Assembly: GCF_014698795.1 (NCBI RefSeq)
Contig: NZ_JACJTR010000045.1
Span: 1-46,139, forward strand
Source: Nostoc sp. FACHB-892
GTDB lineage: Bacteria > Cyanobacteriota > Cyanobacteriia > Cyanobacteriales > Nostocaceae
Direction of reading: 5' to 3'
Length of the DNA: 46,139 nucleotides
How positions within the stretch are numbered: position 1 is the stretch's first letter; each line of letters starts with the position of its first letter. Both the position numbers and the translations under genes were made by a program. Positions 8,285 through 17,083 of the stretch are shown one piece after another. The notes beneath the pieces are model-generated. The model searched no databases. It was not told the origin of the DNA and worked only from the letters and a program-made list of their open reading frames with translations.

Positions 8285-8379
8285 ATTCAATTTAAATCCA
8301 GCAGGGAAAGTCCCAACTGGATGTGTCCCGCCGCAATACAGGACAAATTAATTATCCAATAATTAAAAGGAGAAAAGTA

Positions 8380-8979
8380 ATGGCTCAGTTACCAACATTA
8401 AATAAATTTAGGAAACTAAATCGGACTCCAGAGGATTATACGCCAAGCAAGGTTCGGGAACTCGGAGTTCCAACAATTAAAATTTCTGAACAAGGAATGT
8501 GCGATCGCGAGGCTGAAGAATATCTGCGGCTGCGGCAGAATCAAGCGAATGAACTACGTTGTATCCAGGCAGATTTCAAGCTATTGAGTGAGTTTGATAC
8601 AACTTATAAGACGGCTTACGGAACAGTTCAAACAGCTATAGATACAGCAACTCAAATTAAAAATACAGAAACGGCTTCTTATTTATTAGATGGTGCAGAA
8701 GCGAGGGCAACAATTGAGGGAGGTAAGGCTGCGCTGGAAAGAGCTAAAGTTCCTGTGGCTCAATTTCAACAGCAACTAGATTGGAGCAATTTACTAAATC
8801 AAATATCATCTTTAAATTTGCAATCTATCAAGGTCAAAGAAGATGTTGATCATCAAGAGAGAATGCATACTCTGAATGGATATTCCCTTCCGCAGTCAAT
8901 ACCACAGTTTGAGATGCCCCGATTTAAAGTCCCAGAATTCCTGAGTGTAAATGATGAGAGCTTTCAGGCAACTGAATAA
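8380..8979 (+). CDS. hypothetical helical protein (199 aa)
   Basis: The start at MAQLPTLNKFRKLNRTPEDY is supported by AGGAGA nine bases upstream. The protein is soluble and mainly helical. The region LRLRQNQANELRCIQADFKL to TAIDTATQIKNTETASYLL (residues 47-110) is a likely coiled coil. The C-terminus is Pro- and Phe-rich (IPQFEMPRFKVPEFLSVND). No family recognised. It sits inside the operon of small membrane proteins, and the next gene starts within its last 29 bases. A structural or scaffold role alongside the membrane proteins would fit, but nothing proves it. Confidence 0.7.
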   Translation: MAQLPTLNKFRKLNRTPEDYTPSKVRELGVPTIKISEQGMCDREAEEYLRLRQNQANELRCIQADFKLLSEFDTTYKTAYGTVQTAIDTATQIKNTETASYLLDGAEARATIEGGKAALERAKVPVAQFQQQLDWSNLLNQISSLNLQSIKVKEDVDHQERMHTLNGYSLPQSIPQFEMPRFKVPEFLSVNDESFQATE

Positions 8980-9271
8980 ACAAAGAATTGTTCATAGAGT
9001 CTGCGTTTTGGCAGGGCTGTTTAATCTTGGGCAATTGGTTGGGTTCTTAACTGCAAAACTTTTACAGGCATTGCTAGTAGCACAGGTAATAAACAGTTTA
9101 ATGGCTGTTGTCATAATCCTGGTAATTATGAGTGCCCAGGCAGCTTACTGGTATTGGTGGTTAGTTTTGGAGTTTGAAATTAATTTTCAAAATCAAAATC
9201 TCAGAACTTACGGTTATGCTTTGCCAACAATGACCTCTGTGAGTTTTTTAATTAGTGTTTTGTTTTCTTAA
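8951..9271 (+). CDS. small multi-pass membrane protein (106 aa)
   Basis: The product has about three hydrophobic segments: VCVLAGLFNLGQLVGFLTA, VINSLMAVVIILVIMSAQAA and the C-terminal TMTSVSFLISVLFS. An aromatic patch (YWYWWLVLEFE) follows the second helix. It starts with two ATGs inside the end of the preceding gene. I do not recognise it; it is one of at least five membrane proteins in this operon. Confidence 0.65.
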   Translation: MMRAFRQLNKQRIVHRVCVLAGLFNLGQLVGFLTAKLLQALLVAQVINSLMAVVIILVIMSAQAAYWYWWLVLEFEINFQNQNLRTYGYALPTMTSVSFLISVLFS

Positions 9272-9313
9272 GGAGAGTTTCCGATATCGGAAAGTTTTAA
9301 TTGGGATTTTAGG

Positions 9314-9526
9314 ATGGCAGCAGAATTTCTCAAACCTCAAATATTGGCAATTGCTTCTAGCCTGATGTTAGTGGGAGGGCTGTGTTCGCTTCGCTCTCCT
9401 CTCATGCCTGTGTTTGGGGTGATGGGGACTGCTGCGTCATCTTTTTATTTAGCTGCAAATCCAACCCCAAATAGGCGACTTATCTCAAAGCCCTGGAACG
9501 GTTGCTGGGGAGGGGTTAGAGGCTGA
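9314..9526 (+). CDS. small membrane protein, possibly the first half of a frameshifted gene
   Basis: The 70-aa product has hydrophobic segments ILAIASSLMLVGGLCSL and MPVFGVMGTAASSFYLAA. After AANPTP the frame continues only for a Trp/Arg-rich tail that ends in GVRG. A shift of one base at the CCCCAAATA run (around 9468-9473) would join it to the next open frame, which is open from just upstream of that run to 9875. That suggests one original gene of roughly 180 residues. Whether the break is a mutation, a sequencing error or programmed frameshifting cannot be told here. Confidence 0.5.
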   Translation: MAAEFLKPQILAIASSLMLVGGLCSLRSPLMPVFGVMGTAASSFYLAANPTPNRRLISKPWNGCWGGVRG

Positions 9527-9620
9527 TATTAGTGGATTAAATAACTCAACTGTTATTGAACTGGGCGGAAATGGCAGTTCAATAACAGATAATCCAACTG
9601 ATATAGAACAGTTCAAACTC

Positions 9621-9875
9621 ATGCTGGAGAGCAGTTATGACAGTTTAGGCGCTGAAAATTCAACTAGCCAAACATCGTTAAAAAGGCAGTGGAACAAGGA
9701 TATAACAGCCAAGGAATTGGTATCGGATTGGCGAGACGAAATTATTAATTTATTTAGTAAAGGAATTAAAGAGCCATCATTAATAATTTACAAAATATGG
9801 AATAAGAAGCCTGCTAAAGGACTGTATATAAAAATAAGAAATGAGTTAAGATTACTATTAAAAGATTTAAGCTAA
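9621..9875 (+). CDS. hypothetical basic protein or C-terminal half of the preceding gene
   Basis: From the ATG the product is 84 residues, but no ribosome site precedes it, and the same frame is open back to about 9457, where it overlaps the preceding membrane gene. The upstream part (TVAGEGLEADISGLNNSTVI) is Gly/Asn-rich. The C-terminal 65 residues (KELVSDWRDEIINLFSKGIK onward) are basic and helical and may bind nucleic acid. This half is best read as the cytoplasmic tail of the preceding membrane protein after a one-base shift. Confidence 0.5.
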   Translation: MLESSYDSLGAENSTSQTSLKRQWNKDITAKELVSDWRDEIINLFSKGIKEPSLIIYKIWNKKPAKGLYIKIRNELRLLLKDLS

Positions 9876-9897
9876 TTAATTAACTATAATATTATTT

Positions 9898-10356
9898 ATG
9901 GCTTATAGAGGTGATTATAAATCTTTAAGTAAATCTGAGGTTGATTCTCTTAATCAGGGGATTAGAGATTATTATCGTCGTTGTAGCGTAGACCAAAAGC
10001 GAGTAATTCGGGATACCTTAAAACAGACATTCACTGTAAGCGATCGCACAGTTAACTATTGGCTATCTCCTAATGGTAGATTAAAGCTTGTTAGCAATTC
10101 TAAGAGTATGTCTGATGAAAGAGCTAGATTTGCTCATTCATTAGTTAATCAGCCAACTCATCGAAAAGGAGTGCCGACTAAAAAACAAGAGTTTACAGAT
10201 AGTATGGGTAAAAATTTAGAGGTTAAAAGGTTTCGGGAATATTTGAGTAATAAAAACATTTGGACTAATTTGAGTGGGAAGTTAGGCTTAGAACCTTTTG
10301 GATTGTATCTTCAATATTTGGCAGATAGTGATACAGAAGAGGAGGAACTATTTTAA
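9898..10356 (+). CDS. helix-turn-helix-like hypothetical protein upstream of the polymerase-like gene
   Basis: The 152-aa product is basic. Residues about 40-62 (LKQTFTVSDRTVNYWLSPNG) read as a helix-turn-helix: a helix, a turn, then SDRTVNYWL as recognition helix. The remainder has no recognised domain. The C-terminus is acidic (DSDTEEEELF). Its TAA overlaps the next ATG by one base (TAATG), so it is coupled to the polymerase-like protein and could be its DNA-binding or loading partner; this is inferred from position only. Confidence 0.65.
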   Translation: MAYRGDYKSLSKSEVDSLNQGIRDYYRRCSVDQKRVIRDTLKQTFTVSDRTVNYWLSPNGRLKLVSNSKSMSDERARFAHSLVNQPTHRKGVPTKKQEFTDSMGKNLEVKRFREYLSNKNIWTNLSGKLGLEPFGLYLQYLADSDTEEEELF

Positions 10357-11429
10357 TGAGTAAATTTCATAAAAATGAAATTAGAATAGGTGGTTATGCT
10401 GATGCCTTGAGAATGATGGAAGAAAAAGGGGGAATGGTATTTCCCCCAAGAGCAGATGCTAAGAATGTTCAGCATACTACTCTCCAGATTGGCAATCGCT
10501 CAATTACTTTTTGGCCAGAAGGAAGCGAATCACGCTTAGAAGAGTTAAGACAGCTTGGTGAAGTTTTGGGCTTAGAGGAACATGATCCACTAAGCTATAC
10601 TCCAGGGCGATTGGCTAGAAGATTTTTGGAAGAAGTGATTAGGGCTAATGACTTTAGTGTTGATCCCCATCCAAGAAAATATGCTCGGTATTGGGGCGAT
10701 AAATACTTAAAAATGGCTCAAGATGGTAGCCATTGGCATTATATATATTATCAGCCAATATCTGAGCCTGTGTATGCCATTGAGCTAGATTTAAAGTCTG
10801 CCTACTTCACTAGTTTATTAAGTTTCGATAGTTTATTTTATCATCAAGATAAAGGCTTTCGTCCCGATGGCGGGGCGCTAGAGAGGTTTCGGCAACTTGC
10901 CCCAATCCTTAGTCAGTATAAAGATTTTCGGTTGCAGTTGTTGGGAATACTAGCCCAATATGAGAAGAGGTTTGAAAAGTTTGATGAAAATTTGCAGTTA
11001 GTTAGAAAAACTCAGCCAGATATTGCATGGGGTAGCGCCTTCAATGCTACACATAAAGCAATAAAAAATGTTTTTGACTCAATGCAACACTGTCATCAAA
11101 TGTTAGGTAAGTATCTGTTGCGTTCACATACTGATTGTTTATTAATTCGTGCAGATACTCCAGAAGAAGTTGAGAATAGAGTAGTCAGTTATTTAAATCG
11201 GAAGAGTTTTACTTTAGCTTGCAAGAAACAGAAAGGCAAGCATAAGTTTGGATTAAGCAAGTTTTGGGATATAAACACTGGCATAATTGGCAGGCATCCA
11301 GTCGGTGGCAAAATAACTGTTGAGGAATTTCTGGAACGGGATGGCATTAGTGTGGAATTGTTTAGACAACCTGTTCCTGAAGAAATAGTCAAGCGCTGGA
11401 GTAAGTGGCTGGATAACTCAAGTGATTGA
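10356..11429 (+). CDS. putative minimal DNA polymerase, family-B-like palm (copy 1)
   Basis: The 357-aa protein has three segments in the order and spacing of a family B polymerase palm: IELDLKSAYF (142-151; compare motif A DxxSLYP), GSAFNATHKAIKNVF (226-240; compare motif B KxxxNSxYG) and LLRSHTDCLLI (254-264; compare motif C YxDTDS). Asp145 and Asp260 would be the metal-binding pair; the first Asp of DTD is His258, a position not required in the family. A possible thumb element, KFGLSKFWDI, follows. There is no exonuclease domain, so it is much shorter than known family B enzymes. GAGGAGG precedes the start. A paralogue at about 17.6-18.8 kb conserves the same residues. The call is inferred from motifs; another fold is possible. 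Confidence 0.45.
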   Translation: MSKFHKNEIRIGGYADALRMMEEKGGMVFPPRADAKNVQHTTLQIGNRSITFWPEGSESRLEELRQLGEVLGLEEHDPLSYTPGRLARRFLEEVIRANDFSVDPHPRKYARYWGDKYLKMAQDGSHWHYIYYQPISEPVYAIELDLKSAYFTSLLSFDSLFYHQDKGFRPDGGALERFRQLAPILSQYKDFRLQLLGILAQYEKRFEKFDENLQLVRKTQPDIAWGSAFNATHKAIKNVFDSMQHCHQMLGKYLLRSHTDCLLIRADTPEEVENRVVSYLNRKSFTLACKKQKGKHKFGLSKFWDINTGIIGRHPVGGKITVEEFLERDGISVELFRQPVPEEIVKRWSKWLDNSSD

Positions 11430-11495
11430 ATTTACCTAAGTCACTTTGAAGCCACCCGTCATGAGCAAAGAACATGATTTTTCCCAGTACTGGAA

Positions 11496-11669
11496 ATGGG
11501 AATTTTGCCTACTGCGATCGCAAGCGATCGCGGACTCTTCCTACAGCGCAACATTACCGCTAGCGAACTCGTGCTAGACGCAATTAAGTTCGCGTTGGGC
11601 AAATCAACAACCACCACACCCACGGACACACCCTCCCTGGAGTCTATAAAAGCAGAGATAGACATATAG
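11496..11669 (+). pseudogene. small RHH-like remnant
   Basis: A 57-residue open frame contains NITASELVLDAIKFALGK, which resembles the second helix of a ribbon-helix-helix protein and is similar in pattern to other RHH proteins in this window. The preceding residues, which overlap two GCGATCGC-type sites, do not complete the fold. After a TAG, similar polar codons continue in another phase. I read it as the decayed tail of an RHH gene. It lies alone in a 650-base spacer. Confidence 0.35.
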
Positions 11670-11738
11670 ATAGATAGCAAACTAGACGAACGCCTGGTGA
11701 ATTATTCTTGGAGTCGCTACACCTAACAATAAACTCTC

Positions 11739-11885
11739 ATGCCCCGCCAACCTCGCCAAATCAAACCGGATTACTGCTACCACATTACTACCCGTTGCAA
11801 TAACCGTGAATTTAAATTGAGCCTGAGTGAATGCCGGGAAGTATTTCTCTACGCTATTAAAAAGCTTTCAACGATTACTGGATGA
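11739..11885 (+). pseudogene. N-terminal fragment of a Y1/REP-associated transposase
   Basis: The 48 residues MPRQPRQIKPDYCYHITTRC to ECREVFLYAIKKLSTITG match the start of cyanobacterial REP-associated tyrosine transposases (IS200-like Y1 fold), in which YHIxxRxxN forms the first strand. The HUH metal site and catalytic tyrosine would lie downstream and are missing; a TGA follows directly. The rest of the spacer to 12078 holds HIP1 sites but no other coding sequence that I can support. Confidence 0.65.
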
Positions 11886-12078
11886 GTAGTGAGCGATCGC
11901 TTGGTATCGGGCGGGATGATCCAATGGAAAATTAGTTATTAAAAGGGGCGATCGCAAGATGACAATAATTCATCCCATTAGATACCGAATCAATTGCGTT
12001 GCACTATTGTCTGCAACTGTTGAACTCTGCGCTGGACTCTTCGCCAAAATCTACTTGACAACATATTTGTTTACCAAA

Positions 12079-15000
12079 TTAATTGTCAGCAGATTTTGCA
12101 GAACTACAAGTAACTGATGACTGCTGCCAGCTTTTGTGGGGAGTGCCCGTAGATGCGTTGGCTGTAAGTACTATCTCACCTTTAGTATTAGTTCCCCACC
12201 CAGTAGCCTCAACAATTGGTGCTGCTGGTGTGGGGATAGGGGGATTCTCTTTAATAGTTTGCTGAGAGTTAATATCATTGCTTGGGCCCAGAGTTGCCCA
12301 CTCTGGTCGAACTATATTGCTACTAAAAGCTTCTCTGGGGTTAGGAGGTAAGCCACCGCGTCCAGTAATGATAAAGCTGTTTTGAGCATAACCTGGACTG
12401 TAACAGCCCTGCCCTATCTGAGTGTCTACGGCTACCGTGGGCAGCTCAACTAAGCCACTGTTGGGGTCGATGCCAGGTGTGTTCAGTTCTACAGTCCCTT
12501 GTGTACCAAATTCTGAACTAGCGGTGATGTCACTCAAGGGAGTTGGACTTTCACGGAATTGAATACCATAAATGCCATTCGCTTTGATATCCACTCTCCC
12601 ACCAATGCCAGTAAAAGCATTAGCAGTGATATCGCTGTTTTCACCAGGCACGGCAACGATGAAACCATTAGGAGCATTGATACTGATGTTACCTCCGTTT
12701 CCACCCTTCTGGTCTGTGCCTGCGGTGGTGGATATTTCACTCCCGCCACGCAATAGTAAAAGATCATCGACAGTTAAATTGATATTTCCACCATCACCAG
12801 AATTGCTTGCTGCTACAATAAATCCTTGGTTATCAAGTGTTGTGGAACCAGAACTAATATTAATATCTCCGGCTTTCCCTTGTCCCTCACTGCTGGTACT
12901 TACTCGTCCACCATTTGTTAAAGAGAAATCATTTGTGATCAGCTTAATATTACCACCATAGCCTATTGAACCTTTTTCGGTGTTAGCAAATAATCCGGTA
13001 TCTGTTCCAGATAAGCTGATCTGGTCACGGATTTCTAAGTTAATATTTCCGGCTGGGGCATTCCCGGAGGTTGCAGTTAATAATTGTGCGCCATTATTAG
13101 CTATTAAGTTATTAGCATTGACCTGAATATTACCCCCTTTCCCAGTGTTATTATTAGAAGCTGATATTTTCACGCCATCATTAATGTTTAAGTTTTGAGT
13201 AAGAATTTGAATATTACCTGCGTCACCTGTACCTGTACTTTCTACTGTCAATTTGCCTTGACCCGCAACGTTAATAGTTTCTGGTGCTGCGAGAATTAAA
13301 TCGCCACCTTTACCACTGGCAGAAGTGGAAGCGGAAATAGTGGAATTAGGGAAGAGGGTAATGTCTAAATCGGGCTGGTTTTGGTAAGGATTAAGTTTTA
13401 ATGTGCCTGCGGGTGCTTCTCCTTGAGTTTCAGCAAAAACACCAACAATACCCGCTAGGTCTATTTTAGAGGCGTTTAAGGTGATACTGCCACCACCTTG
13501 GGTATTAGTGGCTGTTTTAGTCGCAGTTGCGGTGATGCGGGCAGTGTCAGATACGGTGAGGCTAGGAGTATTAACAATGATATCTCCGGCTTTACCTGCA
13601 CCACTGGTTTCTACAGAAAGGATGGGGGAAAAGTCTTGCACACCAATACCAAGATTAACTTTACTGGGCGCGTTGATGGTGATTGTCCCACCATCACCGA
13701 TGCCTGTGGTTGTAGCGAAGATTTTCCCACCATTGGCTACTGTTAAGGTAGGAGTATTGAGGGTAATGTCTCCGGCTTTTCCATCTGCTGTCGTGGAAGC
13801 TGAGATTTCTGAAGCATCTGTAAGGACTAAGTTATTGGCATTAATTTCAATATTGCCTGCTTTTCCTTGACTGCTAGTGTTACTTGTAATTTTACTAATA
13901 TTATTGTTATTGAAGGTGACAGTACCAGGACTGGTGATAGTTATGTTTCCTGCGGGGTCGCTGCCTCTGGTGTCACTTTCAATGCGACTATTGTTGAAGG
14001 TGAGATTACCTGTACTGATAACAGTTACATTCCCTGATTGACTCACTCCTTCGACATCCAGGATAAAATCTCCTGCTAGATTTTGATTCCTGATAGTTAT
14101 TTGTTTACTGGTAATAATGTCAGTATTTGTCAGCGATAAGTCCCCAAAACCCTTAATTTGAACATCTCCAGATTTGGAGTCAGAAGACAGAGTTAAAATT
14201 TTTAAATCTGTAATTTGATTTTTAGCCACTAAAGTAACGTTACCACCTTGTCCTGAAACTCTGGTTTTAGAAACAGAAAATGAAGAAAAAACTGGGAACT
14301 TATTAGTATATTCATCTCTGATGCCCTTGATATCGCCCTGTGCAGTCAGAGTAATGTCCCCACCATTTCCTGCTGTGCTTAAATATGAAAATGAGGAGGA
14401 GTCAAGGTCTTGAGTAGAGATATTGCCCTGTGCAGCCAGAGTAATATCCCCGCCATTTCCTCCTGTGTTTAAATATGAAAATAAAGATGAGTAGGAGAGG
14501 ATGTCGCCAGTCGAGATATTGCCCTGTGCTGTCAGTGTTATCTCCCCACCATTTCCTGCTGTGCCAAGAGTTGAAACTATGTAGGAGGCAAGGCCGCCAG
14601 TCGAGATATTGCCCTGTGCAGTCAGAGTAATGTCCCCACCATTTCCTGCTGTGCCAACAGGTGAAACTAAAGATGAGCTGTTAAGGGATTGAGTAGAGAT
14701 ATTGCCCTGTGCAGTCAGAGTAATGTCCCCACCATTTGCGTCTGGATTTAAATTTGAAATTGAAAATGAGGAGGAGGAGGAGTCAAGGGATTGAGTAGAG
14801 ATATTGCCCTGTGCAGTTAGAGTAATGTCCCCACCATTTCCTGCTATGCCATCAGGTGAAAATGAGGAGGAGTCAAGGGATTGAGTAGAGATATTGCCCT
14901 GTGCAGTTAGAGTAATATCCCCACCATTTCCTGCTATGCCATCAGGTGAAAATGAGGAGGAGCGGATGTCTTGAGTAGAGATATTGCCCTGTGCTGTCAG

Positions 15001-16323
15001 TGTTATCTCCCCACCATTTCCTGCTGTGCCAAGAGTTGAAAGTGAGTAGGATTCGAGGTTGCCAGTAGAGATATTGCCCTGTGCATTCAGTGTTATCTCC
15101 CCTCCATTTCCTATTATGCCATCGTATGAACTTAAGTAAGATTCAAAGTTGCCAGTCGAAATATTGCCCTCTAAGACATTCACTATTATTTCCCAGAAAC
15201 TTCTTCCTAATGTGCCATCGTATGAACGTGAGTAAGATTGGAGGTTGCCAGTCGAGATATTGCCCTCTGTAGCAGTTAAATTTATATCTCCACCCCCTAG
15301 TATAAGGCTAGTATCAATATTACCTAACGTCAAACTCACTCCAAAAATGCCAATATCTCTACCATTGGTTTTGATGGCGTCGGAGGTTTGCATTTGAAAA
15401 TTACCAATTCCATCTCCATCAACATCAGCATTAAAAGTAACTTTACCACTACCATTAGCTAAATTTAAACTATTACCACTTAAAGTCTTAATGGTAATAT
15501 CATTTGTTGCCTGGAGAATAATATTAGTATTTCCAGACAGCCCTTCTAACGTGGATTTATAAATTGTCACCTGACTATTATCTGGTGTACTTTCAGCAAT
15601 ATTCAGATTTTTAGTATCTAGCAATAATGTATTTGCTTCTAAATTCCCTCTAACTATTAAATTTTCTGCACCTGTTAAATTAATTGTCCCATTCTGTGCT
15701 GTTAATATACCTGTATTGGAGACATTCGCTCCAAATAGAGTTATATTCTTCCCCTCCCCAACAGTTAAATTAGCTTGATTATTTATTTGGGCTTGCTGAT
15801 TTTTTAAAGCATTAACGAATAACGCATTTGGTTGTATAGTTAGTAAATTACTTTTTGCTGGTTCAGTAGCACTAAATAACCCTTTCTCTCCCAACTTTAT
15901 CTCATTCGCAGTTGTGGCAGTAAATGCCCCCCGAATATCTAACGAGGCATTCTTACCAAAAACAATCCCCGACGGATTAATCAGAAATAAATTAGCCGTA
16001 CCGTTAGCGCGAATTAACCCATCAATGTTGGAGACTGACCCACCTGTAACTCTACTAATAATATTTTGAATATCTAAAGGATTATTAAAAGAAGCAATGC
16101 CACCAGTATTCACAGAAAACTCACCAAAGCTGTGAAACAAATTACCACCAGCTTGAGTTCCTCCAGTAATGTTAAAGGTGTTGCCCTCTCTTGTGACGCT
16201 AGTGTTATTAGGTAAAGTAGTATCTGGAGTAATTTGAGCGTTCGCATAATCAACGGTACAAAAGCTGACACCGAAGGCGATAGCTGCTAAACCACCCCAA
16301 TGAGTAAAACCCAAACCTGACAT
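12079..16323 (-). CDS. secreted filamentous-haemagglutinin-like (TpsA-type) protein
   Basis: The 1414-aa protein begins with a signal peptide (hydrophobic to about residue 29, ending YANAQ). The two-partner-secretion domain follows, with typical motifs GGNLFHSFGEFSV, NIISRVTGG, LIRANGTANLFLINPSGIVF and AFTATTANEI (residues 35-160). The rest is a predicted beta-helix of Gly/Asn/Thr/Ser-rich repeats, including about ten imperfect copies of GNISTxxLxSSS...GNGGDITLTAQ. The C-terminus has a conserved cyanobacterial segment (FIITGRGGLPPNPREAFSSN). It should be exported by the Sec route and then by a TpsB outer-membrane pore, to act at the cell surface in adhesion or contact. No TpsB gene lies in the window, so a chromosomal partner would be needed. 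It stands alone between the polymerase-like operon and an unrelated gene. Confidence 0.9.
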   Translation of the reverse strand: MSGLGFTHWGGLAAIAFGVSFCTVDYANAQITPDTTLPNNTSVTREGNTFNITGGTQAGGNLFHSFGEFSVNTGGIASFNNPLDIQNIISRVTGGSVSNIDGLIRANGTANLFLINPSGIVFGKNASLDIRGAFTATTANEIKLGEKGLFSATEPAKSNLLTIQPNALFVNALKNQQAQINNQANLTVGEGKNITLFGANVSNTGILTAQNGTINLTGAENLIVRGNLEANTLLLDTKNLNIAESTPDNSQVTIYKSTLEGLSGNTNIILQATNDITIKTLSGNSLNLANGSGKVTFNADVDGDGIGNFQMQTSDAIKTNGRDIGIFGVSLTLGNIDTSLILGGGDINLTATEGNISTGNLQSYSRSYDGTLGRSFWEIIVNVLEGNISTGNFESYLSSYDGIIGNGGEITLNAQGNISTGNLESYSLSTLGTAGNGGEITLTAQGNISTQDIRSSSFSPDGIAGNGGDITLTAQGNISTQSLDSSSFSPDGIAGNGGDITLTAQGNISTQSLDSSSSSFSISNLNPDANGGDITLTAQGNISTQSLNSSSLVSPVGTAGNGGDITLTAQGNISTGGLASYIVSTLGTAGNGGEITLTAQGNISTGDILSYSSLFSYLNTGGNGGDITLAAQGNISTQDLDSSSFSYLSTAGNGGDITLTAQGDIKGIRDEYTNKFPVFSSFSVSKTRVSGQGGNVTLVAKNQITDLKILTLSSDSKSGDVQIKGFGDLSLTNTDIITSKQITIRNQNLAGDFILDVEGVSQSGNVTVISTGNLTFNNSRIESDTRGSDPAGNITITSPGTVTFNNNNISKITSNTSSQGKAGNIEINANNLVLTDASEISASTTADGKAGDITLNTPTLTVANGGKIFATTTGIGDGGTITINAPSKVNLGIGVQDFSPILSVETSGAGKAGDIIVNTPSLTVSDTARITATATKTATNTQGGGSITLNASKIDLAGIVGVFAETQGEAPAGTLKLNPYQNQPDLDITLFPNSTISASTSASGKGGDLILAAPETINVAGQGKLTVESTGTGDAGNIQILTQNLNINDGVKISASNNNTGKGGNIQVNANNLIANNGAQLLTATSGNAPAGNINLEIRDQISLSGTDTGLFANTEKGSIGYGGNIKLITNDFSLTNGGRVSTSSEGQGKAGDINISSGSTTLDNQGFIVAASNSGDGGNINLTVDDLLLLRGGSEISTTAGTDQKGGNGGNISINAPNGFIVAVPGENSDITANAFTGIGGRVDIKANGIYGIQFRESPTPLSDITASSEFGTQGTVELNTPGIDPNSGLVELPTVAVDTQIGQGCYSPGYAQNSFIITGRGGLPPNPREAFSSNIVRPEWATLGPSNDINSQQTIKENPPIPTPAAPIVEATGWGTNTKGEIVLTANASTGTPHKSWQQSSVTCSSAKSADN
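14321..15275 (-). repeat. imperfect tandem repeats within the haemagglutinin gene
   Basis: About ten units of roughly 90-100 bp encode GGDITLTAQGNIST followed by a variable Ser/Tyr-rich stretch. Adjacent units are nearly identical in places; the DSSSFSPDGIAGNGG unit occurs twice in succession. Unit length varies through changes in the Ser run, for example an extra GAGGAGGAGG tract near 14770. Confidence 0.8.
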
Positions 16324-16553
16324 TGCTTGCCTCCACTAATAGCAGCAGCCAACTTTAGTTAAGCATAAATCAAGTTACTAACTACTAAATAGCTAGTAAT
16401 TAGGCTACTAAGTTTTCACCATCCCACTCTATATTCTTTGTGATTAGATACGTTGATCAATAAAAACTAAACGCCCTCGGACTACACCGTTTCAGTGGTG
16501 AGATATAAGGCGAAATAGCTAAATCTTTTTTCTTAACCGTAGTTTGCACGGGT

Positions 16554-16880
16554 CTATGAACTTGCGCCAGCCTCAGATACAGCAGCACCAACAAGCGCTT
16601 TGACTTCCTTGGGCTTTTTCTCGAATACCTGAATTCCCGCATCGATAATTTCAAAACCGTTAGAAGTTCGTTGACCAAGCTTGCCGGATACAGCCCCAGC
16701 CCAGTCTGCAAACTCAGCCATGTTGCTTTCAGCTTTCCGCCAGCTTTTGGCGTTAAGTTGAGCAGTGAAGACTATGCCGTTCTGATCAGTCAACTCGATT
16801 TGAACTTTTTTGTTTTCTGCTGGTGTGGCTGTTGGTAGTGAACCACTAAATTTAATTGTGACTTCGCTCTTGACTTCCAT
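16554..16880 (-). CDS. hypothetical soluble protein (108 aa)
   Basis: The frame is preceded by a strong AGGAGGT ribosome site, so it is almost certainly expressed. The product starts MEVKSEVTIKFSGSLPTATP and contains KVQIELTDQNGIVFTAQLNA, which suggests a beta-rich N-terminal half. A helical part with SWRKAESNMAEFADWAGAV follows, with an alanine-rich C-terminus. I do not recognise the family. It is a single-gene unit between the haemagglutinin and the RHH/coiled-coil gene. About 230 bases upstream of the haemagglutinin start contain no other gene. Small beta-rich proteins on plasmids are often DNA- or RNA-binding, but nothing here proves this. Confidence 0.7.
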   Translation of the reverse strand: MEVKSEVTIKFSGSLPTATPAENKKVQIELTDQNGIVFTAQLNAKSWRKAESNMAEFADWAGAVSGKLGQRTSNGFEIIDAGIQVFEKKPKEVKALVGAAVSEAGASS

Positions 16881-17083
16881 AGTTAACCTCCTGCTCCTGC
16901 TTGCCCACTAACTCTACCAGATGCACTGCTCCCGATCGGCATCGCCTCTAATCCGTTGTCCAATTTATCATTTTCTCAATGTTGGGAAAATCTGTAGTGA
17001 GAAATAAGCTCAAGTTTTCTCACTTGTATTAATCCTTAATGTCATGAACCCAAACCAATGGCAGTTTTTTAGTCTATGTGTGA

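Noticed and set aside
7014..11429. Tectivirus-like prophage
   Set aside because: Terminal repeats, small membrane proteins and a polymerase-like gene recall such viruses, but no capsid protein, packaging ATPase or lysis enzyme is recognisable, and the size and plasmid genes do not fit.
12572..13870. Plus-strand open frames opposite the haemagglutinin gene
   Set aside because: They are antisense to a strongly supported gene and arise from its biased Gly/Thr/Asn codons; the Pro/Val/Ser-rich translations match no protein type.
14321..15275. CRISPR-like or satellite array
   Set aside because: The regular units are codons of the haemagglutinin gene in one open frame, with imperfect units and no constant repeat-spacer structure.
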